64,000 nt of DNA from Halanaerobium sp. MA284_MarDTE_T2 (GTDB taxonomy: Bacteria; Bacillota; Halanaerobiia; Halanaerobiales; Halanaerobiaceae). The translations under genes were made by a program, and so were the position numbers. The notes under the pieces are model-generated. The model did not search any database and was not told the DNA's origin. It worked only from the letters and a program-made list of their open reading frames with translations. Of this stretch, positions 16,167 through 25,432 are shown piece after piece. The number at the start of each line of letters is the position of its first letter. The stretch's first letter is position 1. The stretch lies in the NCBI RefSeq assembly GCF_003337245.1, contig NZ_QPJE01000009.1:1-64000 (forward strand), read 5' to 3'.

Positions 16167-17873
16167 CTAAAATGTATTTCCTATACTGAAATGAGGCATT
16201 CCATCTCCATCTTCATCCCAGCCGTAATCAAGCCGCAGCTGTCCAATAGGTGTATTCATCCTCAGACCAACACCTTGACCATAAAACATGTCTCCCAGAT
16301 CAATATTATCTCTGTCATCCCAGGCGTTTCCTGCATCTGCAAATATTACACCACTGAAGTTATCACTGACCGGAAATCTGTACTCTAAATTAAAGAGCAG
16401 CATATTATCCCCTGTAAATGATTTGTTTTCATAACCGCGGAGTGATTCCGACCCACCAAGTTTATATTTTTCGGAATAAGGTATTTCTCCAGAATCAGCA
16501 TAACCCAAACCTGCCTTCATTCTCAGTGCCCAGGCCTGTCTACCTTTAAAACCGGGGAAAAATCTCCTCATCTCCAGATTGTATTTTGTGAAATCATAAT
16601 CTCCACCGAGAAAATTACCGGCATATTCTGTAGACAGCATATCAATACCACCATGTCTTGGATTGAACGGATGATCTGTTGTATCACGATTAAAGGCCAG
16701 TCTAATTGAGCTAATAGAACCGGATTCATTTACCCTATTGACAAGCGGATCTTCTTCTTCCCAGACCGTTTCTGTATCTTCCAGTCGGTATCTAATAGAA
16801 GTTCTCCATTCTTCGGTAATGGGATAGCCAAAGGTAATACTACCACCTTTATTATTTTCTTCATAATTATTACCATCAATATCTTCACTTTCAATATTTT
16901 CATCATAGACACTAAAGCCAAAAGATAATTTGGTGTTCATTAGCCATGGTTCATAAAAGTTCAAAGAATAAGTTGTGTTATCACCAAACTGCCACCTCAG
17001 TCCTATATTCTGTCCATTTCCAAAAAGATTTTTCTCACTGACATTTACAAAACCAAGCATGCCATCTTTTGAGCTGTATCCGCCACCAAAGTTGAGGCGA
17101 CCTGTTTTACCTTCCGAAACTTTTATAATAAGATTTACCGTATTTTTATCTCTGTCAACGCTCTCCAGTTCTGGATTAATTTTATCAAAATATCCCAGCC
17201 TGTATAGCTTTTGGTATCCCTTCTGTATAACTTTAATATTTACAATATCACCTGATTCAACAGGCATTTCTCTTAAGATTACTCTATCATCTGTCTTTGT
17301 ATTTCCTTCAATTTTTATTTCATTTATATAGCCGGGATTCATTTTAATACTTAAAATCCCCTCTTTGGATATGCTTACATCTGTATAGCGGAACAGTATA
17401 TATCCATTATCCTGTGCTTTCTCCTGAATCTTTTTTAGATTTTCATTCATTTTCTTAACATTAAGTACTGTCCCCATTTTTAGGTCCAGCATTTTTTTTA
17501 ATTTTTCCTCTGAATAAACATCCGCATATCCACTGAAGTTAATTTCCTTTAAAATCGGATTTTCTACAACTTCGAATATAACATGCAGTCCATTCTGATA
17601 GTTTTCAAATGTAATATTCACATCAGAAAAATAGCCCATATCATAAACTGCTCTCATATCTTTACGCAGTTGATCCTGATCAAGTGTATCTCCCACTTCT
17701 GTCACAACATTTGATAAAATTTCGAATTCACTTATATTTTCATTACCTTCAACACTAATTTTCTTTATTTCATCAAAAGGTGACTGTGCAGCCACAGATG
17801 GTGTTATAGCTACCATTAGAGCCAGCACAAGTGCTGCCATCATAGATATCTTAAAATAATGGTTATGCCTCAT
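16167..17873 (-). CDS. bamA: Outer-membrane protein assembly factor BamA (Omp85 family, 568 aa)
   Basis: BamA folds and inserts beta-barrel proteins into the outer membrane. After a signal peptide (residues 1-29) come POTRA repeats (first ISVEGNENISEFEILSNV, later ones ending near residue 265; three by length), then a 16-strand barrel. The barrel carries LGGSESLRGYENKSF, a form of the conserved loop-6 RGY motif, and the protein ends in Phe (HFSIGNTF). Proteobacterial BamA has five POTRA domains and about 800 aa; three is usual in diderm Firmicutes. No BamB-E genes are nearby. It lies 27 nt downstream of tamB. Confidence 0.93.
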   Translation of the reverse strand: MRHNHYFKISMMAALVLALMVAITPSVAAQSPFDEIKKISVEGNENISEFEILSNVVTEVGDTLDQDQLRKDMRAVYDMGYFSDVNITFENYQNGLHVIFEVVENPILKEINFSGYADVYSEEKLKKMLDLKMGTVLNVKKMNENLKKIQEKAQDNGYILFRYTDVSISKEGILSIKMNPGYINEIKIEGNTKTDDRVILREMPVESGDIVNIKVIQKGYQKLYRLGYFDKINPELESVDRDKNTVNLIIKVSEGKTGRLNFGGGYSSKDGMLGFVNVSEKNLFGNGQNIGLRWQFGDNTTYSLNFYEPWLMNTKLSFGFSVYDENIESEDIDGNNYEENNKGGSITFGYPITEEWRTSIRYRLEDTETVWEEEDPLVNRVNESGSISSIRLAFNRDTTDHPFNPRHGGIDMLSTEYAGNFLGGDYDFTKYNLEMRRFFPGFKGRQAWALRMKAGLGYADSGEIPYSEKYKLGGSESLRGYENKSFTGDNMLLFNLEYRFPVSDNFSGVIFADAGNAWDDRDNIDLGDMFYGQGVGLRMNTPIGQLRLDYGWDEDGDGMPHFSIGNTF

Positions 17874-17900
17874 AATTTGCCTCCTAAATATAATTGGATT

Positions 17901-20900
17901 CTAAAATTCAAAACCTGTTTCTATACTTATTCTGTATTCGTCATCACCAAGCCAGCTCCCTTTAAGCTTTGTTTTCTCTGTAAGCAGATACTGAAAAGAC
18001 CACTCCCGCTCACGTTCATCTTCGGTAAAAATAGAAGCATATTCTAAATAAAATTTATCTGATAAGTTTTTTCCTAAATAAACTGCAAACTCTCTCTCCA
18101 GGCCGTACTGATAGGTATTAATTTCCAATCGGTCCAGAGAAAGTGCAGATTCCATATCTGTTTCCAGCCTATCCACCACATCTGTCTGAAAGGCTGAATT
18201 TACAATACGTATTAATTCCTGCCTGATTACTGACTGCACTTCTATTTCTTCTCCAGTAATAGCAGAACCAAGTGCTCCCCTGCTTGTCAGGAGATTCAAA
18301 ATCTCCTGCTGACTCAGTTCAGGACTGGAACTGAAGGTGGTCCGCATATTATCTACAGGTCCATCTAAATTAACTGTAATTTCTGTCCTACCGGCAAAGG
18401 TTCGGGCCAGGATCTGCAGAGAAGGAATATCATCTTCAGCAAATGGAGTAAATGTTAAAGTCCCACTCTGAAGTTCAAATCTATTGCCATAATAATTGAA
18501 GACTCCTCTTTCTGCAGTAAGTCTGCCTTCCATCCTCAGATCACCATCAGCCAGAAAAAGTCTCAAACTCCCACCAGCCACTGTAACATCAATATTAGGG
18601 TTTTTAACTCTGACATTTTTTCCAGGTGTTATATTTAAATCAAGTCTTATCTCAAAATTGTTTTCCCCACTTGAACCACTGTTGTGCGGCCACTTAAACG
18701 GAATACCAACTATAAAATCATAGGTTTTTAGATCACCGGAAACAAGTGGATTAAGCAGAGGTCCTGTCATTGAAATATCAGCATCAAAATTCCCTTTAAG
18801 TGAGCCTACATCAAAGTACAGCTCTTTTCCATTAAGATTTAGATTCCAGGCTTCATTTCCTCCGGTAAACGGCTTTATAAATCCACTGATTTTGAAATTC
18901 CCATCTCCAAATCTGCCGTTTAATGCGGAAATATCAATTTTATCACCCTTAAATTCTATATTTCCGGAATAGTTTTTAATCGGATCTGAAATATTAAGAT
19001 CCAACTTCTGTCCATTAACATTAAGCTTACCTGACATTTTTGGTGCCAGTGGATCGCCACTGATTTTAACTTTTCCATCTATTAAACCATCAGTACTGTA
19101 TTTTTGAGAAAAAAGAGACATAATAAGAGCAAGAGGAAATTTTTCTACCTCTAAAGCAGTATTTAGATTATTATCTTTTGGCATATATGTACTATCGACA
19201 TACATATTTCCACCCTGTTTGATTGAAATATTTTCTCTGGCCGAAACTCTGGAAAAATTCTCAAGAACAATCTCTCCCTCAACTTTTTCTATAGCTGTAT
19301 CATTTATTTTTAACTGATCTAAATTATGCTCCAACCTTAAAAGTGGATAATCGATACTGCCGTTTATCTGTCCTTCAAAATCGGCCCTACCTTCTGCAGA
19401 AATTTTTACTGCAGATCTTTTGTCAGTATAATTGAGCCATATATTATGGCCCTTTATATAAATTTCCAGATTATTATCGATATTTCCATTGAGAGAAAAT
19501 TTACTTTTTGGAGAATCGGAAAAATTTCCGTCTAAATTTACTGCTGCCTCTGGTTCTAAAACTGTTCCTGTTATATCTACCTCTCCATTAAACAGTATTT
19601 CATCCCTAAATGGATCTATTAAAGAAAAACTGCTTAAAATACTGTTAACTGATGCTGAATCAACCATTAATTTAAGCTTTAACTCAGGCAGATCCAGCAG
19701 CTTGCTGATCTTTCCTTCTAAATTATAGTTCCCTTCAGCAGCTTTAAAAGAAAATTGGTCAAAATAAAGGCTGTTTTTAAAATATCTAAAATTACTATTC
19801 TCTATGTTTAAGTCCAGGCCATAATACTCCATTTCTTTTGAGTTTAGAGAAAATTTTACGGCCGGACTGCTTATCTGACCACTTATATTTCCATCAGCTG
19901 TGATAACTCCAGAAAATCCTTCTATATTTAAATAATCTGCAGGTACAATATTATCAATATTGAAGTTTATATCAAGACCACTGTTCAAATTATAGTTTCC
20001 AGATGCAGTCAAACTGATATTACCATCTGACACCTTCAGGTTATTGAGATTAAACTTTTCATTTTTCCTAATAACTGCTGCCTGAAGTGTTTTTAGCTCA
20101 AATTCGCGCTCAGCTGTCTTTAAAATTGTATTTTCAGAATTAATACTGAAAACTACTTTAGGATCTCTAATATTACCTGACAGATTGAGTTCAGCCTTAA
20201 GTTCTCCCGAAAAAGGGAGATCCAGCTTTAAAAAATCAGAAAGACTGCTGTAAAATAAATTTTCTGTTTTAAGTGTAATAGCAGCCTGATTGGCTGATTC
20301 GGAAAGAGGTTTATCAATATACCCTCTGCCGGTTATTTTTGCATCATCAACTCTCATTTCAAATTCTTCTATGTTTAATCTATGCTCATTATATTTAGTG
20401 CGCAGATTTATCTCTTCAATTCTATAATTTTGATACTCCAAAAAAGGCATTCTGGCCTGCAGACTTATTTCTGGATTTTTAAATTTACCACTAATTCCAC
20501 CATTAACATATGATAACCTGCTGTCAAATGGTAAAACACCAAGTGAACTGAGTTCCAGCAGAGAGACATCTATTTGAGTTCCTGCATAGCGGATGGCAAA
20601 GATTTTATTGGCAAAATCTATACTTCCTATTATATCCAGTTTGCCAAGGGATGAATCAACTGCTGCTTTTCCTAAATAAATTGTGCTGTCTTTATACCAA
20701 AATGATGTGCTCAGTTTTACACTGTCATTTAAATTTTTCAGATTAAAATCCAGATTGACTTCTCCAGCAGCCGATAAATCGTTTTTACCATTATATATTC
20801 CGCCGACATTTATATCAAAATTCAATTTTTCTCCAGAAATCTGTTTTTTATAATTATCGGGAATATAATTTTGTAATCCCTCAGGTATATCAGAAAGCAC

Positions 20901-22250
20901 TATATTATCTGCTTTAGAAGAAACAAGATATTTGCCTGAGTTAAGGGAATAATTTCCCTGCAGTGATATCTGAGCTGAAGCTGAAATCTGTGCTGAAAAA
21001 TTATCTACATAAATAACTTTTTCTTCCATCCTTATGCTGGCTGCAGCCTTTTCTATATTTTTATCAAGAATATTAAATTTTTCTGCTTTCAAATCAGCTG
21101 TTATAGAAGTTAACTTTTCTCGATTACCTTCCAGTAAAGCTGATATATCGAAATTGCCTTTCTTTATATATTTATTGGATATATCCTCTGGAGAAATATC
21201 CTCTGCCTCCAGTTTTAACCTGTACCCACTCTCTTCCATATAGTCAAAAGCAGCAGTAAAAATACTGCCATTAACACTTACTTCTGTGCTGGCCATAGAA
21301 GACTTAAGCTGCGGGCCACTGAAAGCCAGCTTTGATTCCGGTATTTCTATATCCAGCTTCTGCTGCTCTAGTACAGCCTTCGGGCTGCTGTTTTCTATAT
21401 CTGCCGACATAGAAGCACTGTTTAAATTTACTTCAACAGCATATTCTTCTACTGTTAGATTTTTCATCTCAAGAAAAGTATTTATATCAGCAGTTCCATT
21501 TAAAGATCGGAGATCTACCCTATAATCTGCATAAGAAAGCTGTTCTGCATTAATATAATCCTCCAAAAAATGCAGGGGTAAATTTCTACTTTCTGCTGCT
21601 AGAATTAATTTTCCATTTCTGTAATCTAAAGAAGCCTTCAGTTCATCCAGCTGCAGATCTTTTATCTTATTTTTCTGTCCTAAATTTAAATAATTTATTT
21701 CTGCCGTTCCGTTAAAATTAAGCTCAAACTCGGTTGTTTGAACAGCAGAAAGTGATAGACTAAAATTATTAAGCTTAAACTGATAATCTTCCAGTTTGGA
21801 ATTTAATTTCCCATCACTTATATTAACTACAAGTCCACTAAAAAATTCAGGTAGAACCATCTCCATATCCCTAATCTCTTGATCCTTCTGAATTTCTTTA
21901 TCAAAAAACAGATTATTAATTTCTACTGCTGGACTTTTGAGTTTAATTAAATCTAGCTCAAGCCAGTTTTTATCACCTGCAAAAAAATTGAAGTGATAGA
22001 TAAGATTTACTTCTTCAATATCAATATTATTATGAAAGTCATCAGTAAAACTCACTTCAGTTAGATTTATCTTTGTTAAGGGCCAAAAAGAAATTTCTGC
22101 AACGGAAATCTCTCCTCCTATAATTTCCTCCAGAAAGTTTATTATATCTTCTTTTAAAAATTGAGGCACTCCTACTGCAATATTCAAAAAATAAACTGCT
22201 ATAATAAAAACAGTAAGGACACCCAGCAGAAATTTCAACCGCTTATCCAT
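17901..22250 (-). CDS. tamB: TamB-family envelope protein (1449 aa)
   Basis: One N-terminal membrane anchor (about residues 7-28) is followed by more than 1,200 residues of repetitive beta strands of the AsmA/TamB type, and a C-terminal DUF490 domain ending LGDDEYRISIETGFEF. Recent work on the family supports a role as a hydrophobic groove carrying phospholipids between membranes, earlier linked to autotransporter assembly with TamA. No TamA is present; BamA, 27 nt downstream, may be the partner, as proposed for other bacteria lacking TamA. Length is close to the E. coli protein (about 1,260 aa), slightly longer. Confidence 0.9.
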   Translation of the reverse strand: MDKRLKFLLGVLTVFIIAVYFLNIAVGVPQFLKEDIINFLEEIIGGEISVAEISFWPLTKINLTEVSFTDDFHNNIDIEEVNLIYHFNFFAGDKNWLELDLIKLKSPAVEINNLFFDKEIQKDQEIRDMEMVLPEFFSGLVVNISDGKLNSKLEDYQFKLNNFSLSLSAVQTTEFELNFNGTAEINYLNLGQKNKIKDLQLDELKASLDYRNGKLILAAESRNLPLHFLEDYINAEQLSYADYRVDLRSLNGTADINTFLEMKNLTVEEYAVEVNLNSASMSADIENSSPKAVLEQQKLDIEIPESKLAFSGPQLKSSMASTEVSVNGSIFTAAFDYMEESGYRLKLEAEDISPEDISNKYIKKGNFDISALLEGNREKLTSITADLKAEKFNILDKNIEKAAASIRMEEKVIYVDNFSAQISASAQISLQGNYSLNSGKYLVSSKADNIVLSDIPEGLQNYIPDNYKKQISGEKLNFDINVGGIYNGKNDLSAAGEVNLDFNLKNLNDSVKLSTSFWYKDSTIYLGKAAVDSSLGKLDIIGSIDFANKIFAIRYAGTQIDVSLLELSSLGVLPFDSRLSYVNGGISGKFKNPEISLQARMPFLEYQNYRIEEINLRTKYNEHRLNIEEFEMRVDDAKITGRGYIDKPLSESANQAAITLKTENLFYSSLSDFLKLDLPFSGELKAELNLSGNIRDPKVVFSINSENTILKTAEREFELKTLQAAVIRKNEKFNLNNLKVSDGNISLTASGNYNLNSGLDINFNIDNIVPADYLNIEGFSGVITADGNISGQISSPAVKFSLNSKEMEYYGLDLNIENSNFRYFKNSLYFDQFSFKAAEGNYNLEGKISKLLDLPELKLKLMVDSASVNSILSSFSLIDPFRDEILFNGEVDITGTVLEPEAAVNLDGNFSDSPKSKFSLNGNIDNNLEIYIKGHNIWLNYTDKRSAVKISAEGRADFEGQINGSIDYPLLRLEHNLDQLKINDTAIEKVEGEIVLENFSRVSARENISIKQGGNMYVDSTYMPKDNNLNTALEVEKFPLALIMSLFSQKYSTDGLIDGKVKISGDPLAPKMSGKLNVNGQKLDLNISDPIKNYSGNIEFKGDKIDISALNGRFGDGNFKISGFIKPFTGGNEAWNLNLNGKELYFDVGSLKGNFDADISMTGPLLNPLVSGDLKTYDFIVGIPFKWPHNSGSSGENNFEIRLDLNITPGKNVRVKNPNIDVTVAGGSLRLFLADGDLRMEGRLTAERGVFNYYGNRFELQSGTLTFTPFAEDDIPSLQILARTFAGRTEITVNLDGPVDNMRTTFSSSPELSQQEILNLLTSRGALGSAITGEEIEVQSVIRQELIRIVNSAFQTDVVDRLETDMESALSLDRLEINTYQYGLEREFAVYLGKNLSDKFYLEYASIFTEDEREREWSFQYLLTEKTKLKGSWLGDDEYRISIETGFEF

Positions 22251-22285
22251 ATAAAAACCTCCACCGCAAAAATAAAATGGCTGCA

Positions 22286-22306
22286 GCCCGGGCGATATAC
22301 CCGGGC
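22286..22306 (-). other. GC-rich intergenic hairpin
   Basis: GCCCGGG (22286-22292) and CCCGGGC (22300-22306) pair perfectly around a 7-nt loop between the S55-like gene and tamB. The minus-strand T-rich stretch begins about 10 nt further on (CCATTTTATTTTTG), so it is a weak terminator candidate. It may instead be an attenuator or RNA-stability hairpin adjusting tamB expression. Confidence 0.5.
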
Positions 22307-22338
22307 ATTTTAACTATTCATTAGAAAGATTAATATTT

Positions 22339-24207
22339 TTAGGGTTCATCTTTTGCGGATATTTCACCTTCAGAACTTTCTGCTGTATCTTTTTCTTTTA
22401 TCTCTATTTCAAGATTCAGGCTCCCCTCAAGCACATGATCTGTACTAAAAATCTCCTTTATCTCCTCTTTAGATGAACTCCTGCCTTTTTCTTCCTTTTC
22501 AGCCTTTTCTTTCTGCATATTATCTTCTCTTTTTTCATCCTGAACCGTTTTTTCTGCTCCCTCACATTCTGGAGAAGGATAACTGCTTTCTGTATACTCA
22601 GATCCATTGTAGGCGGGATAAACCTGAACTATTAAATCATTGTTGTCCGGCTTTTTCATATACTCCTTAAGCATAGATTCAAAACTTTTATGGCCGGCAA
22701 CTTCTGCTTCATTTAAAGGAGCAGACTGTGTTTGTGTTTCGGCATCTTCGGGCCGGGCAGTCTCTCCAGTGTAGCCTCCATCAATAAATAAAGTTGCCAC
22801 CCCTTTTTCAACATCGTCCGGCAGTTTGATTGAAACATTTCTGGTAAATACATCGCTTCTATAGGGATGTAGAGTTACTTTCACTTCCACTTCATCACCA
22901 GGATAGATTTCGTCATTCAGCACTTTTGCTTCCTGAATCAGTGCCACACTATCAGTTTTTTGAAAATCTAATTCAAGCCTTATATCTATTAAATTTATAT
23001 CTTTAAAAGGGTTTCTAGCAATCAAATTAAGCAGCTGATAAAAGTCATAAAGTGCCATACTCCCTATATCCTTCTGACTGTAGTACATATTTGTTGAGAT
23101 TATCTGCAGATCAGGTAACCCTTTGCCCATTATCTTCAGCCTGGAGCGGGCGGTTCCTGGACCAATTCTGTCCAGCGAAGAATCCACAGCCTGAAGGGCT
23201 GCACTGTTTGCAAGTGAGGTCAGCAGAAATTCGTCATTAACTATCTGCAGAGAAATCTCCTCTTTAAGCTCATTATTTTCTGATATAGAGATGTGTAGAG
23301 GTATAATATGCGGATATTGACCCAGCCTTCCTGCTATACCTGCACCTCTATCCTGTGTAATTGAACCAATCAACCTTGAATATGGTGAACCCAGCTTAAA
23401 TGGCTGTTCTTCACTGGGAACTATTCCATTAATATACGCCCTGCTGAGCAGATAATCGACCTCACCCCTGTTTGTAAATGGATGACCAAATGCTATCACT
23501 TTATTTTGATCAATATATGACAGAGTGCCAATTGAAGCCACATTGATATCACCTCTAACAAGCTGTACAGCGATAGCTTCGCCAGCTTCCGGTCGAACTG
23601 TACTTTTATCCGATTCTTTAATCCCATTATTGGGTAATACTTTAAGATTGAGATGGGATAGATCATCTTTTAGCATTTCCAGTGCTCTTCCATTAAGCCC
23701 ACTTACCATCAATGGTGAGCTACTGGCAGCCAGATTTTTGGCTAAATTTAACCTGCTGTTTTTAAGATCCGTTCTGTTATCCAGATCAGAGTTTATCTCC
23801 TCTTCTAAATCAATCTTTTCCAGCAGATCCAGCATATCTTCTACTGGAGTAACAAGACCATAGCGGTGGTCACTAAATGACCAGCCATAGGCTATGGCTC
23901 CGACCATCCTGTCATCAATATAAACAGGACTTCCACTCATACCTGCAGCAATTCCACCTATCTTCTCTATTTTATCTCCATATGTTTTGACAAGTATCAG
24001 GTCACCACTGATACCTCTGTTTTTCAAAACATCAATAATTTCAACTGGAAATTTTTCTACCTCAGTCCCAGAAAAAACTGTTTTTCCATATCCCTGCATA
24101 CCGGCTTTAACCTCATTTAAAGGCATAATTTCTTCGGCTGCAGATACTGTTATTGAACAAATGAGCAGTATTATAATAATAAAAAATAAAATCCTTTTTT
24201 TATTCAA
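22339..24207 (-). CDS. SpoIVB-type S55 domain exported protein (about 622 aa)
   Basis: A signal peptide after the start (LNKKRILFFIIIILLICS and on) precedes MPLNEVKAGMQGYGKTVFSG and GGIAAGMSGSPVYIDDRMVG, the core of the SpoIVB (S55) serine protease fold with the GMSGSP nucleophile motif. SpoIVB itself has PDZ plus S55 and acts in sporulation; here S55 is N-terminal and followed by a long unassigned region and a charged tail (about residues 490-622), as in S55-domain proteins of non-sporulating diderms. The open frame reaches 24267 inside mreB; TTG at 24207 with GGAGAGG eight bases before fits better. Protease activity is unproven. Confidence 0.75.
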   Translation of the reverse strand: MNKKRILFFIIIILLICSITVSAAEEIMPLNEVKAGMQGYGKTVFSGTEVEKFPVEIIDVLKNRGISGDLILVKTYGDKIEKIGGIAAGMSGSPVYIDDRMVGAIAYGWSFSDHRYGLVTPVEDMLDLLEKIDLEEEINSDLDNRTDLKNSRLNLAKNLAASSSPLMVSGLNGRALEMLKDDLSHLNLKVLPNNGIKESDKSTVRPEAGEAIAVQLVRGDINVASIGTLSYIDQNKVIAFGHPFTNRGEVDYLLSRAYINGIVPSEEQPFKLGSPYSRLIGSITQDRGAGIAGRLGQYPHIIPLHISISENNELKEEISLQIVNDEFLLTSLANSAALQAVDSSLDRIGPGTARSRLKIMGKGLPDLQIISTNMYYSQKDIGSMALYDFYQLLNLIARNPFKDINLIDIRLELDFQKTDSVALIQEAKVLNDEIYPGDEVEVKVTLHPYRSDVFTRNVSIKLPDDVEKGVATLFIDGGYTGETARPEDAETQTQSAPLNEAEVAGHKSFESMLKEYMKKPDNNDLIVQVYPAYNGSEYTESSYPSPECEGAEKTVQDEKREDNMQKEKAEKEEKGRSSSKEEIKEIFSTDHVLEGSLNLEIEIKEKDTAESSEGEISAKDEP

Positions 24208-24229
24208 AATATCAATCCTCTCCTTTATT

Positions 24230-25264
24230 TTAGGAGGAGATGCTGTGATCCGCGGTTCCAAGTACATCTGCCAGCCTATCTATCTCACTCAACGCCTGTC
24301 CTGTTCCTTCTGCAACACAAATAAGTGGTTCATCTGTCACAAAAACAGATACTTCTGTCACTGCACTTATATATCTATCCAGACCTTTAAGCAGAGACCC
24401 TCCACCTGTTAAAATAATACCCCTTTCAACGATATCTGCAGAAAGCTCTGGCGGGGTTTTTTCCAGAACCCTTCGGGCTGCATGACTTATATTTTCAAGC
24501 AGTTCTTTTAAAGCCTGATAGATTTCATTGGAAGAAATTTCTACATGTCTGGGCAGTCCTGTCATAAGATCTCTTCCTTTAACTTCATATATTCCATCAA
24601 AATCTGGAAGTGCACAGCCAATATTAATCTTTATCTCTTCAGCAGTAGACTCACCAATAATCAAATTATAATGTTCTCTTACATATCTTACAATAGCCTC
24701 ATCGAACTTATCACCACCAACTCTAATTGATTCTCCTGCCACTATTCCACCAAGAGAAAGCACAGCGATTTCTGTTGTACCTCCACCAATATCTATTACC
24801 ATATTCCCCTCTGCTTTTTCTATTTCCAGTCCAGCTCCAATTGCTGCTGCCACAGGTTCTTCTATTAAAAAAGCTTTTCTTGCTCCAACCTGAACTGCCG
24901 CTTCCAGAACTGCTCTACTTTCCACACCTGTTACACCAACAGGTATACATACCATAATTAGAGGTTTGATAAATTTGTTTTTTACACCAATTTTTTTGAG
25001 AAAACTTTTCAGCATCAGCTCTGCAACTTCAAAATTCGCAATCACCCCATCTTTTAAGGGACGAACAACCTCAATATTACCGGGAGTTCTCCCCAGCATT
25101 TTTCTTGCCTCATCTCCCACTGCAATTACTGTACGGTCATTTGTATCAAGAGCCACATATGATGACTCCTGCAGCAGAATCCCTTTGCCGTGTTCATAGA
25201 TAATAACTGTAGCTGTACCGAGATCAATTGCAATTTTTTTGCTGAATTTGTTTAGGAATTTCAA
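24230..25264 (-). CDS. mreB: Rod-shape protein MreB/Mbl (344 aa)
   Basis: An actin-fold ATPase that organises lateral peptidoglycan synthesis. Phosphate-binding loops are IAIDLGTATVII and VIDIGGGTTEIAVLSLGG; the adenosine loop is ILTGGGSLLKGL. Length fits MreB (330-350 aa). The start is TTG at 25264 with GAGGAG upstream. Position near murA and behind the atp operon suggests correspondence to Bacillus mbl. There is no mreC or mreD next to it. It is the first gene of the long same-strand envelope block, 22 nt before the S55 gene. Confidence 0.9.
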   Translation of the reverse strand: MKFLNKFSKKIAIDLGTATVIIYEHGKGILLQESSYVALDTNDRTVIAVGDEARKMLGRTPGNIEVVRPLKDGVIANFEVAELMLKSFLKKIGVKNKFIKPLIMVCIPVGVTGVESRAVLEAAVQVGARKAFLIEEPVAAAIGAGLEIEKAEGNMVIDIGGGTTEIAVLSLGGIVAGESIRVGGDKFDEAIVRYVREHYNLIIGESTAEEIKINIGCALPDFDGIYEVKGRDLMTGLPRHVEISSNEIYQALKELLENISHAARRVLEKTPPELSADIVERGIILTGGGSLLKGLDRYISAVTEVSVFVTDEPLICVAEGTGQALSEIDRLADVLGTADHSISS

Positions 25265-25347
25265 TATAAATACTCCTCTCGCACATTTCCTTTATTTTCC
25301 GATCATTTTATGTTTCAGACATTAATAAAATTCCAACAACCATGTAT

Positions 25348-25376
25348 ATTATATTTACAAAAAAAGTCACCAATAA
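25348..25376 (-). promoter_or_regulatory. Candidate sigma-A promoter for mreB and the envelope cluster
   Basis: On the minus strand TTATTG (25376-25371), a 17-nt spacer and TATAAT (25353-25348). The -10 is perfect but the -35 is weak. It lies about 85 nt upstream of the mreB start, in the first intergenic gap above the block. Confidence 0.35.
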
Positions 25377-25432
25377 ATATTTCATTTCTTTAACATATTA
25401 TTTCTATAAATGATCGGCAAATCCTGCTGCAG

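Noticed and set aside
23987-24412. 141-aa plus-strand open frame
   Set aside because: It overlaps the S55 gene and mreB on the opposite strand with no ribosome binding site; a shadow of coding sequence.
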